Assembly: GCA_002005505.1 (NCBI GenBank)
Contig: MVGU01001102.1
Location: 152,001 to 216,000, forward strand
Length of the DNA: 64,000 bases
Direction of reading: 5' to 3'
From: Botryococcus braunii
Lineage: Eukaryota; Chlorophyta; Trebouxiophyceae
A program made the translations under genes and the position numbers. A model generated the notes under the pieces. The model searched no databases, had not been told where the DNA came from, and saw only the letters and a list, made by a program, of their open reading frames with translations. Positions 41,768 through 53,381 of the stretch are shown here, piece by piece. Each line of letters starts with the position of its first letter. The stretch's first letter is position 1.

Positions 41768-42246
41768 TGGTAGAATGCACAAGTTAGAGAGAATTCCCAA
41801 GCGGTGAAAGAGAGAGAGAGAGAGACAAGGCCGGATGGCCGACAGGTTGGACGCTCTTTCCAATTACAAGTAACCCCCACCTCACGGAGCTTCCACTCCC
41901 TACTTGTGGTCTATTAAGCTCCCAAATTACCTGTGTGTGTCTTCCCGTGGCTTACGTCTCTATCCGTGTCTTCCCGTGGTTCGTGATGGTGTGTTCACGT
42001 TCCTCCAACGGTGGCGCACTAGTCCACCAAACCTCTACAATGGTATCTAGAAAATATCCTAGAATCCTACTATGGAGATAACGTAAGCGACTATCCAATG
42101 GAAATTCTACGGCTAGGAAGCCAAGGCTAGACGCTAGGCACGTGCGTACTCGCGTTGCTCGTACGACATGTGCACCACATGTGCGCCTAGGCTAGGGGGT
42201 AAGGGAAATGTCCAGAAATGCCGGGAAAACCCTACATTCCTTTACA
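41768..42246 (-). repeat. Ty3-7 3' LTR (about 479 bp)
   Basis: Minus strand TGTAAAGGAATG...TCTACCA, with TG/CA ends. It includes a (GA)n microsatellite at 41809-41834. The outer flank is TGTTG (plus strand, 41763-41767). Confidence 0.65.
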
Positions 42247-42262
42247 TCATCCCCCCCCTTAA
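42247..42262 (-). promoter_or_regulatory. Ty3-7 polypurine tract
   Basis: Minus strand AAGGGGGGGGATGA just before TGTAAAGG. Confidence 0.7.
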
Positions 42263-43161
42263 TTCCTGCATGTTCTCATGCAGCCACACATACACACATA
42301 CAGTAGACCACAATTATAAGGGAATGGTCGTCACCGAACGGCCCATCCACCAGCGCCGTTAGACCCTTGCTGAATGGGTTACATTAGGGTCCCCGCCTCC
42401 AAGTTATTCCCCTATTTATTCTCATCCCAAGCAATTGACTAAAGCGTCCAAACATTTTTTTAATTTCTTTTTTGTGCTTTATTCCAGTCCTAAGTACAAT
42501 ACTGTACGATACGATACGATACGACACGATACGATACGATAAATTACGGCGAACTACGACGAACGTTCGCCTTGTTCCTTTCGAACTATCCAAGTCCGCC
42601 TTTATTGACACATCCCTATTTATTATTTATTAAAACAATACAATGCTTTTGACACAACCGATAAACAATCCGAACAAGATAAGTATGACACTGGTGTAGC
42701 TCAGTCCACAATGCTTTCCTAAGGTGGCTATCCATACAACACAGTTTCTTTATGATACATGATCCATACTGTACATATACTGTACACATAAGGTACACAG
42801 AAAGTACACATATAGTACATAGAAAGAAATCCATCCCAAGGTTCCAAGTAGCCCATATCCTAGGGTTCCAAGTCACTTCTGTACTTTAAACCCGCGTCCC
42901 AAATGCTAGTTAAGCAGACTGCGGGTGCATGCGATGTGTACTTCATTTCCCATCCCTGAATGCAGAACCCTGAATTCCTTGCATCGAAGCGGTATGAGGC
43001 CTCATGCCACACATACCAAGGTAGGCAACCTACCCCGTCCCTTGTCCCCAAAGTACACAAGATATACAGTCCCTACCATAGGTCCCGTCCCATGTATTCC
43101 CAGACACCATGTGGGAACTCCACAAGTGGAAAGAGGGGGACAACCGTCCGGAGGGGCCCGT
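42263..43161 (-). other. Ty3-7 3' noncoding region with simple repeats
   Basis: About 900 bases without a supported gene. It contains a CGATA pentanucleotide microsatellite at about 42506-42541 and a cluster of GTACA words at 42770-42825. Confidence 0.6.
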
Positions 43162-44547
43162 TTAAGGGAAGGTGTCGCGCAGCGCCACCTGGTCCCAATT
43201 GGGCGGGGCGAGCCCCTGGAGTCTATGATAGGTATTAACCAGCCCGGGATGGGTCTCGAATGCCTCCTGAGATTCCCATGAGTCCTCTGTGGCCCCATGG
43301 CCTGCCCACTTTACAAGGTACTCGAGAAAGGGTGTGCCATCCTCAAAATGGTAGGAGAACCCATCCTTGTCGTGCAACAGCCGGTGATCGACTAGTGCAT
43401 CCACTACCCACTCCAGGTGAGTGGTGCCATCCGCTTTGGTGATGACTTTTGGGGGGCAGTATCCACGCGACTGCGCCTCCTCACGTGTCCAGTATGGCTT
43501 CAAATAGCAGACATTTATGCGGGGGTGGATGTCCAGCCGGTCCGGAAGATCCAGTGTGACGAAGTTAACGTTGTCGGGCGTGACCGCCATGACCCTGAAG
43601 GGTCCCACGTGCCTGGGCTGCAGCTTGCTGAATCTGTTTGAAGTTAGCGTGGGGGCCGCACGAGTTGAAAGGAGGACATAGTCCCCTTCCTGGTAGATGG
43701 CCTCCCTCCTATGCCGGTTGGCATAGGCCGTCTGACGGTCTTGAGCTGCACGCAAACACTTCCTTGCAAGGGTGATTTTGTCTTGCATTTTTCTCATGAA
43801 CAGATCAGCCCTATCCACCTTAGTGCCCTCCATGTGTCCCACCGCAAACGGTATATTTGGATCTTGCCTATATGTTAACCTGAAGGGTGTGGAGTTTAGG
43901 GAAGTTTGCCAAGAGTTATTATAGGCAAATTCCGCCACTGAAAGATAATCCTCCCACTCCTTTGGTTTATCTTTCACATAATGTTTCAAGAAATCTTCCA
44001 AGATCCTATTCACCCGTTCGGTTTGACCATCTGACTGAGGATGATATGCCGTAGTTCGAGCCGGCTTGCACCCTGTCAAACTTAGAAGTGTGTTCATGAA
44101 ATTATTCACAAACCGAGGATCTCGGTCCGAAACAATTTCCTCAGGGAAACCGTGATACTTCCATACTTTATCCCTCATCAGAACAGCAACTTCATAAGCA
44201 TCTGCATTGGTAGTGGTAGGGGCAAAGTGGGCACATTTGCTCAACCTGTCAACCACTACCCATATTGCGTTATGCCCGTTTTTGCTTTTAGGCAGTCCCG
44301 TGATGAAATCCATTGAGATGCTGTGCCATTTCCTTGTGGGGATTTGTAAAGGGTGTAAGAGTCCTGCGGGTAACTGGTTTGAGGACTTCACCCGCTGGCA
44401 TGAATCACAATACTTCACATACTCCCGCACATCCTCCGCCATTCCCGGCCACCACCAGTCCCGCTTCACTAGATCATACATCTTCGCAAAGCCTGGATGA
44501 CCAACAGAAGGAGGTTCATGCAAAGCTTTCAATATGTTCTGCCGCAA
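43162..44547 (-). pseudogene. pol: Ty3-7 integrase and chromodomain
   Basis: Integrase zinc finger (PPSVGHPGFAKMYDL, YCDSCQRVK), D-D-E core (SMDFITGLPKS ~44305, VSDRDPRFVN ~44115, YHPQSDGQTERVNR ~44030), C-terminal module (LQPRHVGPFRVM) and a chromodomain (PFLEYLVKWAGHGATEDSWES). The frame starts after a shift at about 44540 that separates it from RNase H. It ends at 43162-43164. Confidence 0.88.
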
Positions 44548-46298
44548 TTTCCTAGCAACTGGACCTTCCTTATCCCGACTTCATAAAATGCAGGTACGTA
44601 CTTCCTTCCCTCCCTCCCAAATTCCCAAACCCCGTCCGTAAAGTGAACTTTTCTCCTATTTGCCTGTGTTCCCAACCACGAATCATGTGCGTAAGCACCC
44701 TTCAACAATTCCAAGAAGGTGTCACACCCGTCAGACACGAGGGTGATGGAGCCCGAGCGGGCCCTCCCGTCCCCATCCATCGAGGTTGCATTGATCCCCT
44801 TCCCGGGGTTGGGCTCCGTGGAGACGTTGCGCTGCTGTTGTCCCTGGAGCTGTCCCTGGAGGACTGGGTTCCTGGACAACGCATCCGCAACGTTAGTCTT
44901 TCCAGGCTCCCAAACCCAAAGAATGTTGAACTCCTGCAACTTCTCAGCCCACCGTGCCCTGCGAGGGCTTAAACCAGCTTTTTGTTGCAAAAAGGTGTTA
45001 CACTTATGATCTGTGGTCACAATGACCCACTTCCCCAGAACATAACATCTCCATGCAGTCAAGGCATACACTACAGCAAGTAACTCCGTCTCAGTTGCAG
45101 AATAGTTCCTTTCTGCACTGTTGAGCTTCTTACTGTAATAAGCAATGACTCGACCTTCCTGCAATAGTACAGCGCCAACCCCAAAATCACTGGCATCACA
45201 AATTACCTGGAAGGGTTTACGAAGGTCTGGCAGTGACAGTATGGGTGCCTGTATTAATGCATCCTTGAGTGCAGCTAGAGATTCATCTTGCTCCTTTCCC
45301 CAGGCCCAAGAACTCTTGCTGCTTGACAGTTTAGTCAATGGAGCAGCAAGTGAACTGAACCCCTGAATAAATTTGCGAAAATAATTTGCAAGCCCCAAAA
45401 ATCTACGCACGTCTGTGACGTTTTGGGGTGTGGGCCAATTCTTGACTACCTCCACCTTTTGGGGGTCCACTTTCAATCCATCCTTGCCAATGATATGCCC
45501 GAGGTATTTGAGTTCTGAGCATAAGAATTCACATTTGGCAAGTTTTGCAAACAATTCCTTTTCCCGAAGGCGTTGGAACACCTTTCGAAGATGAGCATAA
45601 TGCTCCTCTTCATCCCGACTGAAAATTAGAACATCGTCCAGGTACACTACCACAAACCCTTCCCGAATGATATCATGACATATTTCGTTCATCAGGCGCT
45701 GAAATGTAGCTGGGGCATTAGTGAGTCCGAACGGGAGGACTAAGAACTCGTAAAGCCCAAAGGGTGTACGAAATGCTGTTTTAGGAATGTCTTCCTCCTT
45801 TAGCCTGACTAGATGGTATCCACTTAACAGGTCCAGACTTGAGAAGACCTTAGCACCTTTAAGTTTATCCAGTAAGTCATCTATGCGAGGGAGAGGATAT
45901 CTATCATGAATGGTAATTTTGTTTAACGCTCTGTAGTCAATTACCATACGGTATGTGCCCTCCTTCTTCCTCACAAACAAGACCGGTGAAGCATATCGTG
46001 AGCATGAGGGGCGTATGTGTCCCTCAGAGAGTAGTTCATCCACAGTTCGCTCACATTCCTCAGTTTCCTCCACCGACAAGCGGTAAGCAGGACGGTTTGG
46101 AGGAGTTACTCCTTCCTGCACATTAATAGTGTGATAGACTTGTCGGTGTGGGGGTAGTCCTGGTAACCCACTTGGAAAAATATCTTTGTATTCCCGGAGC
46201 AAGTGTGCTAGTCTCTCTGGCTTTTTAGCACAAATTTCCACGAGAGGGTCCGAAGGCTTACCCCTGGTGACCTCGGATTCTCCCTCTTCCTCTTCCTC
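44529..46298 (-). pseudogene. pol: Ty3-7 reverse transcriptase-RNase H, 5' truncated
   Basis: The frame enters from the Copia-D boundary in the protease-RT linker (EEEEEGESEVTRGKPSD) and reads LLREYKDIFPSGLPGLPPHR, RT (FVRKKEGTYRMVIDYRALN, LDLLSGYHLVRL, LPFGLTNAPATF, YLDD ~45650) and RNase H (VICDASDFGVGAVL, TTDHKCNTF, NVADALSRN). It then enters the integrase start (DSWLGTQANRRKVHF). It is lost near 44540 by a frameshift. The first residues before 46298 belong to the Copia-D LTR and are not part of this gene. Confidence 0.88.
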
Positions 46299-46992
46299 TA
46301 ATATATTCTGAGCTTGGCGTATCCTGAATGGTGGCGGCACGGAGGGTGTTAGACGATGTCCACTCTACTTGTGCGGTGTTAAGTAGGCAAGGACATATAC
46401 ATAGCAAGGACTGGTTAGCAACTGATTAATAGACACCCGGAGTGCCACTGTAGTTCCAACCAAGTCATTACAATATCTCTCATCTCTCCTAACGAGGTGA
46501 CGCAGTTTAAACAAGCCTAACCTGCTCTCACTCAGGTCGTGCTCAATGTTTGTCCGATGAGCTAAACTCAACTCCATATGTCTAATATGTTCGAACAATG
46601 TTCATCTGGATGATAGACCCAGGAATACAATAAGAATTAAGTCACTTGCATGGTGGCGGCACGGAGGGTGTTAGACGATGTCCACTCTACTTGTGCGGTG
46701 TTAAGTAGGCAAGGACATATACATATCAAGGACTCGTTAGCAACTAATTAATAGACACCCGGAGTGCCACTGTAGTTCCAACCAAGTGCCTTCCCTATCC
46801 GTGCTCGCACCATAAGCCTTCTTTCTGCAAACGTGTCTGTAACTTGCGTTATGATTGTCTCCGTTCAAATGCATGTATTGCCTAGCAGAACTCAGAGTTC
46901 TGCCCCTCCTTCCTAACTGGTATTGTCTTCATCTGGAGACTTGCCATTATTTCTCCTCTGAGGGAAAGGCATACATAATAATTAACATAACA
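46299..46992 (-). repeat. Copia-D 3' LTR (694 bp), two-repeat form
   Basis: Minus strand TGTTATGTTAATT...AGAATATATTA. Internal direct repeats at 46647-46787 and 46324-46465 (about 142 bp), starting ACTTGGTTGGAACTACAG. Confidence 0.88.
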
Positions 46993-47001
46993 CTTCCCCT
47001 T
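46993..47001 (-). promoter_or_regulatory. Copia-D polypurine tract
   Basis: Minus strand AAGGGGAAG before the 3' LTR. Confidence 0.85.
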
Positions 47002-47010
47002 GCCTTTTCC

Positions 47011-49050
47011 TCACAGGAACTTGGCAAGTCCCAGTGAGTCACGATGTCCCTGAAACACTTGTCTAACTAGTGGTTTGGTGAAAATGTCAGCCACATTTTC
47101 TAGCAGATTGAATGTACTTGAATTCAACCTGCCCCTTTGCAAAGTGACAGCTAATTGCAATATGCTTTGTGTGTTTAGAGTACACAGGATTCCTCAGGTG
47201 ATTAATACACCCTTGGTTGTCACAATGGATCTTCACTATCCACGGTAGCACTCCAATTTCCTCCAGAAAACCTCTCAGCCAATTTGCTTCCTTCCCAACA
47301 GCACTTGCCGCCATGAATTCAGCCTCCACTGTTGAGGTGGCAACAGCAGATTGCTTTTTACTTCCTCACACCACTGCTCCTCCAAAACACAGTGAGGACA
47401 AAGCCAGTGGTAGAGAAGCGGTGATCCTGATCACCACCATAGTCGGCATCTACATAGCCTTCTAGCTCTATCTCCTCCCCCCCGAGAGTCAGAACCAAAT
47501 CTCGGGTTCCTTTCAGATACTTCAACACACGGATAGCTTCATTCCAATGTGCCGTGGTAGGAGATATGCGGTAACGAGACAATACACCTACTGCCTGTGC
47601 TATATCTGGACGTGTGGTGTTGGCTATATACAGAAGAGACCCAACTAACTCACAGTAACGATGACCTGGAGGTAGTGGACTGCCAGCACCAATGATGTCG
47701 CTTCCATCTCTCGGTGCAGGCCTTTGGAACATTACAAAAAGTTTTGTCATGGGAGTATCCGGTCCCACTGACTCAAGATCCAAGCCAAATTTCTCCACAA
47801 GTGCATCAATCTTAGGGATGCAACTCAGGGTGATTAGGCCTTTATCTCTATCTCTCATCACTTGACATCCCAAGAAATCCTTCACTTCTCCAAGATCGTG
47901 GACTCTTTCTTGAGGAGTCCCTTCACTCTCTCCACGTCTGACATACCCTTGGATACTATTAGAAGATCATCTACATATATCAGCACATATGATTTTCCTC
48001 CATCAGTAGAGCATCTCACATACACTCCAGCATCACTCTTGCACACCTCATACCCCATTACTTCTAGCTTGTCACTTAGGGTTTTGTGCCAGGCACGTGG
48101 AGCCTGCTTCAGGCCATACAATGCCTTTCTCAACCGGCATGCGATATTCTTATCACCATTCTCAAAGCCAGGAGGTTGAGTTACATATACTTCCTCCTCA
48201 AGCTCACCATTCAGAAAGGCGGTCTTAACGTCCACCTGATGAATTTCAAAGCCCTCTCTTGCAGCAACAGCCAGCAGTGCCCTCCTAGCTCCATAGCTAC
48301 TAGTAGGAGCAAAAACCTCCATCACATCCACTCCAGGGATTTGTCTGCATCCCTGTGCAACTAATCTGGCTTTGAATCTCACCACAGTACCATGAGCATC
48401 CATCTTCACTGAAAATATCCAGTGAACTGGAATAACCTTATGTCCATGAGGTCTAGGCACAAACTCCATGACCTCATGAGTATCTAGTGAATTCTGCTCC
48501 TCCTGCATAGCTGCCTTCCAGTATTCCCACTGGGGAGACATCTGTGCTTCTCTCAAATTAGAGGGAACATGGATTTTCCCAAATCTGACACCAGTGTATT
48601 TCTCCTCTGTATTGCCTAATTTCCTCTCACTCTGATTAGAACCCACTACTCTTCCACTGACACTCGCCGAGTTACACCTCACAGGCTCTCTAGTGGGAGT
48701 AGAATTCTCTCTCATAGCTCGCTCTCGCTTTGACTCACACTTGGCTTTGCACAAGTTACTCTGCTCATCCCTCACATCATCCTCCCATGCACAGGTACCT
48801 CTCGGACAGTCTTTATAATTGGGAATTCCTTCACCTTGTCCAGACTTCCGATTCGCCTCCTCAGTCACACTCTGACATGCCTGCAAGAGTTCAGACTCTT
48901 TAGGTCTCTCACAAGCAACATTGGGAGATTGCAGAGTGTCTGCATACTTCCCCTGATGTAAATGATCCAGATGCCTCTCAAACCGACTGCATGTCACTGT
49001 TGGTAGTGACCTCACATCTCTGACATCATTCTCCCAGGCACAGGTACCTC
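47011..49050 (-). pseudogene. pol: Copia-D RT-RNase H, frameshifted
   Basis: The linker end (RGTCAWEDDVRDE, SASVSGRVVGS, YTGVRFGKI) leads into RT (SPQWEYWKAAMQEEQ, QVDVKTAFLNGELEEE, YGLKQAPRAWH, LIYVDDLLIVSKG), broken near 47885 at the HDLGEVK motif. The next stretch (FLGCQVMRDRDKG to VDADYGGDQDHRF) shifts near 47385. The RNase H end (AEFMAASAVGKEANWL, IHCDNQGCI) has a short deletion near 47137 and loses the ARNVADIFTK motif. At least three breaks. Confidence 0.85.
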
Positions 49051-51107
49051 TCAGTGAGCATTTGTAATTTGGTCTATCTCCACAATGTCCGTCTCCTGAT
49101 TCACCTCCTCCTCTCGTCCCTTACAAGGAGTCAGGGATGCAGACCCTGTCTCTCGCTCACAATCATGTCTGGCTGGTTCAGAGAAGGCATGTGATGCTTC
49201 CTCTGACCTGTGGCTGCCACCACAGTCTCGTCCAGGAATTCTCTGACTTGACGGGTTGCTAGTAAAACTCGGCATGGTCACATCTCTTACATTTCTCTCA
49301 TTAACTGAACAGGGCCCACCCATACTGCTCAGCTCCCTGGGACCATTTGCAGCTTTGCATGCAGCTGCCCCCCTCACTGCACTCACATGCAACTCATGTC
49401 CCTCATGAGAATCACTATCTAGCTGCACTTCCCCTGGTCCCTGTGACAGAGAATCACATTCAGTCAACCCCTCTCGCTCTCTGCTCTCTCCCTTCTCCTG
49501 TGGCAGCAGGAGGTCTTTGGCGGCGGTACGTTGTTCGTGTCGTTGAGCCCGAGTCAGGCCATCCGATTGGCTATTGTAGCATTCACAACTTGTTGGTCTG
49601 AGTACCTCCTGGGCTCGCTTCATCTGTGGCTGAAGGTGGGAGTCCATTTGACCTCCTCTAGCCAGGTCCTGTACTGCCTCCAGGGTTTGATTCATCTCCA
49701 CAGGGTCACATGGTCTTCTGGATTCAGGCTCGGGCTCAAGCCTTCCTGGAGGGTTCCGTGACAGTCTGCGTGGGGAGGTTGCTGGAGGCTGGCAGGTACT
49801 CTGGCTCTCTGTCTGGGTCATCGGGGTCTGTCTCAAGGCTGGAGCTGGTTGTGCCAGGGGAGATGCCACGAAAGATTGGGGGAGTATCACTTGCAGAGGG
49901 CTCAGGACACAGAAACTCAGGGGCCTGTGCTGGGCAACCCGAGATGCTCCCCTGAGGTGCTCCACGAAACCCACATCTCTGCTCTCCTTCCAGATACCCC
50001 CTCCCACATAAATCCGATAGGCTTTGGAGGAGGCTGAGTAACCAGTAAGCATCCCTGGCACTGTTTTGGGGGAAAACACAGAGCGCTGAACATCAGGAAT
50101 GTGCACAAAGGCCAAGCAACCCCAGGTACGTAATGGGGTTACATTTGGTTTGTAGCCAAAAAATAGTTCGGAGGGCGTGCGGTCCCTCCCGGTACTGGGA
50201 CCCATGTTCAGTAGGGTGCAGGCAGTTTCCAGGGCCTCCTTCCACAAGGTTGGGCTTGCAGCTGCAAAAGCCAGAAGGGTCCTGGTACGTTCCTTGAGGG
50301 TGCGGTTGGCTCTTTCTGCTGCTCCATTCTGCTGCGGGGTGTAGGAGCTGAGGTCTCCAATTTAGTCCCCTGGGATGCACAAAATTCTTTGAACGTGGCA
50401 TTCAGAAATTCAGTTCCATGGTCACACCGGACACACTTCACTTTGGTTTTCTTCTGGGTCTGCCAATATAGTAGGAGTTCCCGCACAGCAGCACTGATGG
50501 CATCTTTGGACTTCACAGGCAAAACTGCCTTCAACTGAGATGACTCATCCAATGCAGTCGCCCAGTAACGTTCACCAGTTACTGCAGCAGTTGATATGGG
50601 ACCCACAGTGTCTATATGTACTCTGTCAAGTGGTTCAACAGCAGGTCTACTGCTTACTCCAAATGGGGGACGAGTAGTCTTTCCCTCGATACAGGCTTCG
50701 CAGTACACTGGACAATTGGAGCAAGGGCATAGAGATGTATCAGGTCCTGAAACCAGGTCCTCATTAGTTAGGCGCTGCATCCATGTTTCACCGGGGTGTC
50801 CCATTCTGCTATGCTTGAGGTATCGTCTGGCACAGTTGTGTGAGTTTTGAGTGGGAGTTTTGGACTTCACAGCAGCAGAGATTCTTCTGTGGTTAACATT
50901 GGGACTCAAAGCTACAACGTGATGAATGTAAAATAGCCCTTTCTCTGCACTGACTCGAGCCCTCCAGCTGTTTGGACCACAGACTTCAGTGAACGCTCCA
51001 ACATTATCTGTGCGAAAAGCCGCCCCATCCCGCAATGCTGCAGATACTGACAAGCTGTTTGTTTGTTTGTTTGTTTGTTTTGGTTGCAGAAGGAACACAT
51101 TGAACAT
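49051..51107 (-). pseudogene. pol: Copia-D integrase and integrase-RT linker, frameshifted
   Basis: Integrase: HSRMGHPGETWMQRL, C-x2-C in CPVYCEACIEGK, core VHIDTVGPISTAA, KCVRCDHGTEFLN. A shift near 50345 disrupts the PQQNGVAERANR motif that carries the catalytic Glu. It continues in another frame with WKEALETACTLLNMGPS, RTWGCLAFVHIP, GYSASSKAYRIY. The linker has the family islands (LTRAQRHEQRTAAKDLLL, SLSQGPGEVQ). A stop near 49051 separates it from the rest. Confidence 0.85.
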
Positions 51108-52388
51108 GATGTATCCAGAGGGGAACTCCCATACGACTGAGGATGCAGACAGAGCCAGATGCTACAATTCCTCCAGTGGCATCTGAAGTGGCCAGATGTA
51201 ATGGGATAGGTTTGGCATGCACAGTTGGATTGTGTAGCAGGGTCACATCATTCACCAGGTGTACAGATGCTCCACTGTCCACCAGCCAGGATTGCAGAGT
51301 CGAATTTCTGACAGGAGTCTTTAGGATGTTGAGGGAAATTATGTATGGCATACCTCCCGGTGGTGGAGGTGGGGGAGCTGGGGGTTGAAACCAAGCCGGA
51401 AACGCATCCAGTCCAGGGTGAGCCAGTTGGGCTGCAGGAGGGTGTGGACCACCCATAGGAGGAGGTCCGTGTGGCCACATTCCCTGCAGTTGTTGGACTG
51501 CTGCCACTGCGTTCCGTTGGGTCTCCTCGTCCCGCTTCCTCTTTCTACAGTCCCTCCAGTAATGCCCCCTCTTGTTGCAGTAGTTGCAGATGCCCTTTAT
51601 CTCTGACTTGGCCTCAGAGACGGTTGGCTGGGCCTGCTGATGGGCTGCACTGGCAGCTGGTGGGGTACTGGTTCCACTGGGTCCTCGTCTAAGAGCCACG
51701 ACCCTGGGTTGGCGAGGAACATATTCATCGAACCCACAGGAGCTGCAGTGTTGCGCAGAAGACCAGCCAGCTTCTCCAGGGGATGTGCTGCAGCTGTTGT
51801 TATCATGCCTGGCTCTTTAGCTGCATCTGGCAATCCCTGCACGATCTGGGTTGCAACGTGTGCATCCAGTAAGGCATGGTTGTTCCTGTCAAGGCATGCC
51901 TTCAGGTTGATCATCCTGTTGACATACTGCGAAATTGTCTCATCATGTTTCATTCCCTGAATCATTTCTTGGAGCCAGTCTGCATTTGCCTGGATATTAT
52001 GTCCACCAATAAACTTTCTGCAGATGAACTCATATGCATCGTAAGCACAGGGCAGATTAGACAGAGGTCCCAGCCATTCCTCTGGAACTGACTCATAAAT
52101 TAGCAACATTGCAGCCGCATCATGTGCTGTACCAGGCATGGCCTCCAGGATGGCAGGGAGAGACCCTTTTGCTGCCAAAAAAGCATTCTTCCAAACAAGA
52201 ATATTTGTCCCATATTCCTTCAGTTTTATGTGTACCTTGACATTTGTTGGGATAATCTTGGGCAGCTCATCTCCGCTGCCTCTTGAGGTGCTGGGGGTAC
52301 AGGGCTCTCTGTTGGGCGTGGATGAGGCTGGTTCACTGCTTGACGTTGATGCTCCACTGGCTGATGATCCTTTCTTCTTGGAAGTCAT
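51004..52388 (-). pseudogene. gag: Copia-D Gag, zinc knuckle and protease, frameshifted
   Basis: Gag starts at an ATG at 52388 (MTSKKKGSSASGAS) and has the copia gag region (LLIYESVPEEWLGPLS, YEFICRKFIGGHN, DETISQYVNRMINLKACL, VATQIVQGLPDAA). A shift near 51690 follows. The next frame has the knuckle CNYCNKRGHYWRDC and protease SWLVDSGASVHLVND. An (AAAC)n expansion at about 51056-51080 then changes the frame at the VPSATTN motif. It lies 52 bases downstream of the first ORF. Confidence 0.88.
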
Positions 52389-52440
52389 AATTTGTTCAGT
52401 TGTTTGATGGTTCCAGTACTCGCAAGGTAACTGCAGGACC

Positions 52441-52941
52441 TTACTCTATGTCCCTCTCCACATCAGAGTCAGACTCCCACTCAGATTCTGAACGCAACTT
52501 CTCCTTTGAATTCTCCAAATCCTTGAGTAAACCTGATGGCAGAGATGCCAAAGCAGACTCAACAGCCAGATATGATGTGCTGTCAGCTAATTCTTGTTCA
52601 CGATTGCTCCACTCGGTTGTGCGGAAATATGTGCAAAACTTGGCCCGAGTGACAAAACCTGGCTCTAGATTCACAAACGAGATTTCCCACGGAGTGAACT
52701 TGTATGCAGGATACAGTAGGAATCTCTCTCTGAACCAGGTGGGTTGAGCTAGTGGACAGCCAACGTGAAGGTGAAAAATGTAGTCCTTGACGATAAAGGC
52801 TCTCTCGTCAGGATTGCGGTCTCCACGTAGTCCTCCCTCTCGGATTCGTTCATTGTATGACGGAGGTCCCGATCTCATGCGCGCTGGCACGTTGAGATTG
52901 GTAGTGTTCCGGGCTGTTTGCTTTGTCCGCTTCTTCGCCAT
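52441..52941 (-). CDS. Copia-D first ORF with histone H3-tail-like N-terminus
   Basis: 166 codons from an ATG 54 bases after the primer-binding site. It begins MAKKRTKQTARNTT; the seven residues RTKQTAR are identical to histone H3 residues 2-8. The body shares a conserved core with the Copia-H first ORF: YNER, DERAF-VKD, WF-ERF, YPAYKFT-WE-SF, EPG, TRA-F. It ends in an acidic Glu/Ser/Asp tail. I know no family for the core. I infer an element protein conserved between diverged copies and possibly able to engage chromatin readers of the H3 tail. It is intact although the rest of the element is not. Confidence 0.8.
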   Translation of the reverse strand: MAKKRTKQTARNTTNLNVPARMRSGPPSYNERIREGGLRGDRNPDERAFIVKDYIFHLHVGCPLAQPTWFRERFLLYPAYKFTPWEISFVNLEPGFVTRAKFCTYFRTTEWSNREQELADSTSYLAVESALASLPSGLLKDLENSKEKLRSESEWESDSDVERDIE

Positions 52942-52995
52942 TCACAGTCTAGAGAGCTCCGATTCAGGCGCCACCCACATTCAGCGTCCGAGCCC

Positions 52996-53009
52996 GTGGG
53001 CCCATAACC
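52996..53009 (-). promoter_or_regulatory. Copia-D primer-binding site (half-tRNA type)
   Basis: Minus strand GGTTATGGGCCCAC, directly after the 5' LTR; complements the initiator tRNA-Met anticodon arm. Confidence 0.85.
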
Positions 53010-53381
53010 TAATATATTCTGAGCTTGGCGTATCCTGCATGGTGGCGGCACGGAGGGTGTTAGACGATGTCCACTCTACTTGTGCGGTGTTAAGTAGGCA
53101 AGGACATATACATATCAAGGACTGGTTAGCAACTGATTAATAGATACCCGGAGTGCCACTGTAGTTCCAACCAAGTGCCTTCCCTATCCGTGCTCGCACC
53201 ATAAGCCTTCTTTCTGCAAACGTGTCTGTAACTTGCGTTATGATTGTCTCCGTTCAAATGCATGTATTGCCTGGCAGAACTCAGAGTTCTGCCCCTCCTT
53301 CCTAACTGGTATTGTCTTCATCTGGAGACTTGCCATTATTTCTCCTCTGAGGGAAAGGCATACATATTAATTAACATAACA
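53010..53381 (-). repeat. Copia-D 5' LTR (372 bp), one-repeat form
   Basis: Same ends as 46299-46992 but with a single ACTTGG...CATGCAG unit joined directly to GATACGCC. It lacks 322 bp (one repeat plus spacer). Confidence 0.9.

Larger units (their letters stand above)
41768..46298 (-). mobile_element. Ty3-7: chromovirus, 3' part
   Basis: On the minus strand: RT, RNase H, integrase, chromodomain, ~900 bp of 3' noncoding sequence, polypurine tract and a 3' LTR. It is cut at 46298 by Copia-D in the protease-RT linker, and the missing 5' half is not found beyond Copia-D. It is most like Ty3-3 in the integrase start (QANRRKV). Confidence 0.82.
46299..53381 (-). mobile_element. Copia-D: degenerate element with unequal LTRs
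   Basis: 3' LTR of 694 bp (46299-46992) and 5' LTR of 372 bp (53010-53381) of the same family. The 5' LTR lacks one copy of the internal repeat and the spacer. Flanks differ: Ty3-7 (TCCTC) on the left, Ty3-6 RNase H (CGCTG) on the right, with no target duplication. The coding region has several frameshifts. Best explained by recombination between two copies. Confidence 0.85.

Noticed and set aside
42504..42545. Direct repeats as a CRISPR array or centromere satellite
   Set aside because: Short CGATA microsatellite only, without spacers or long array structure.
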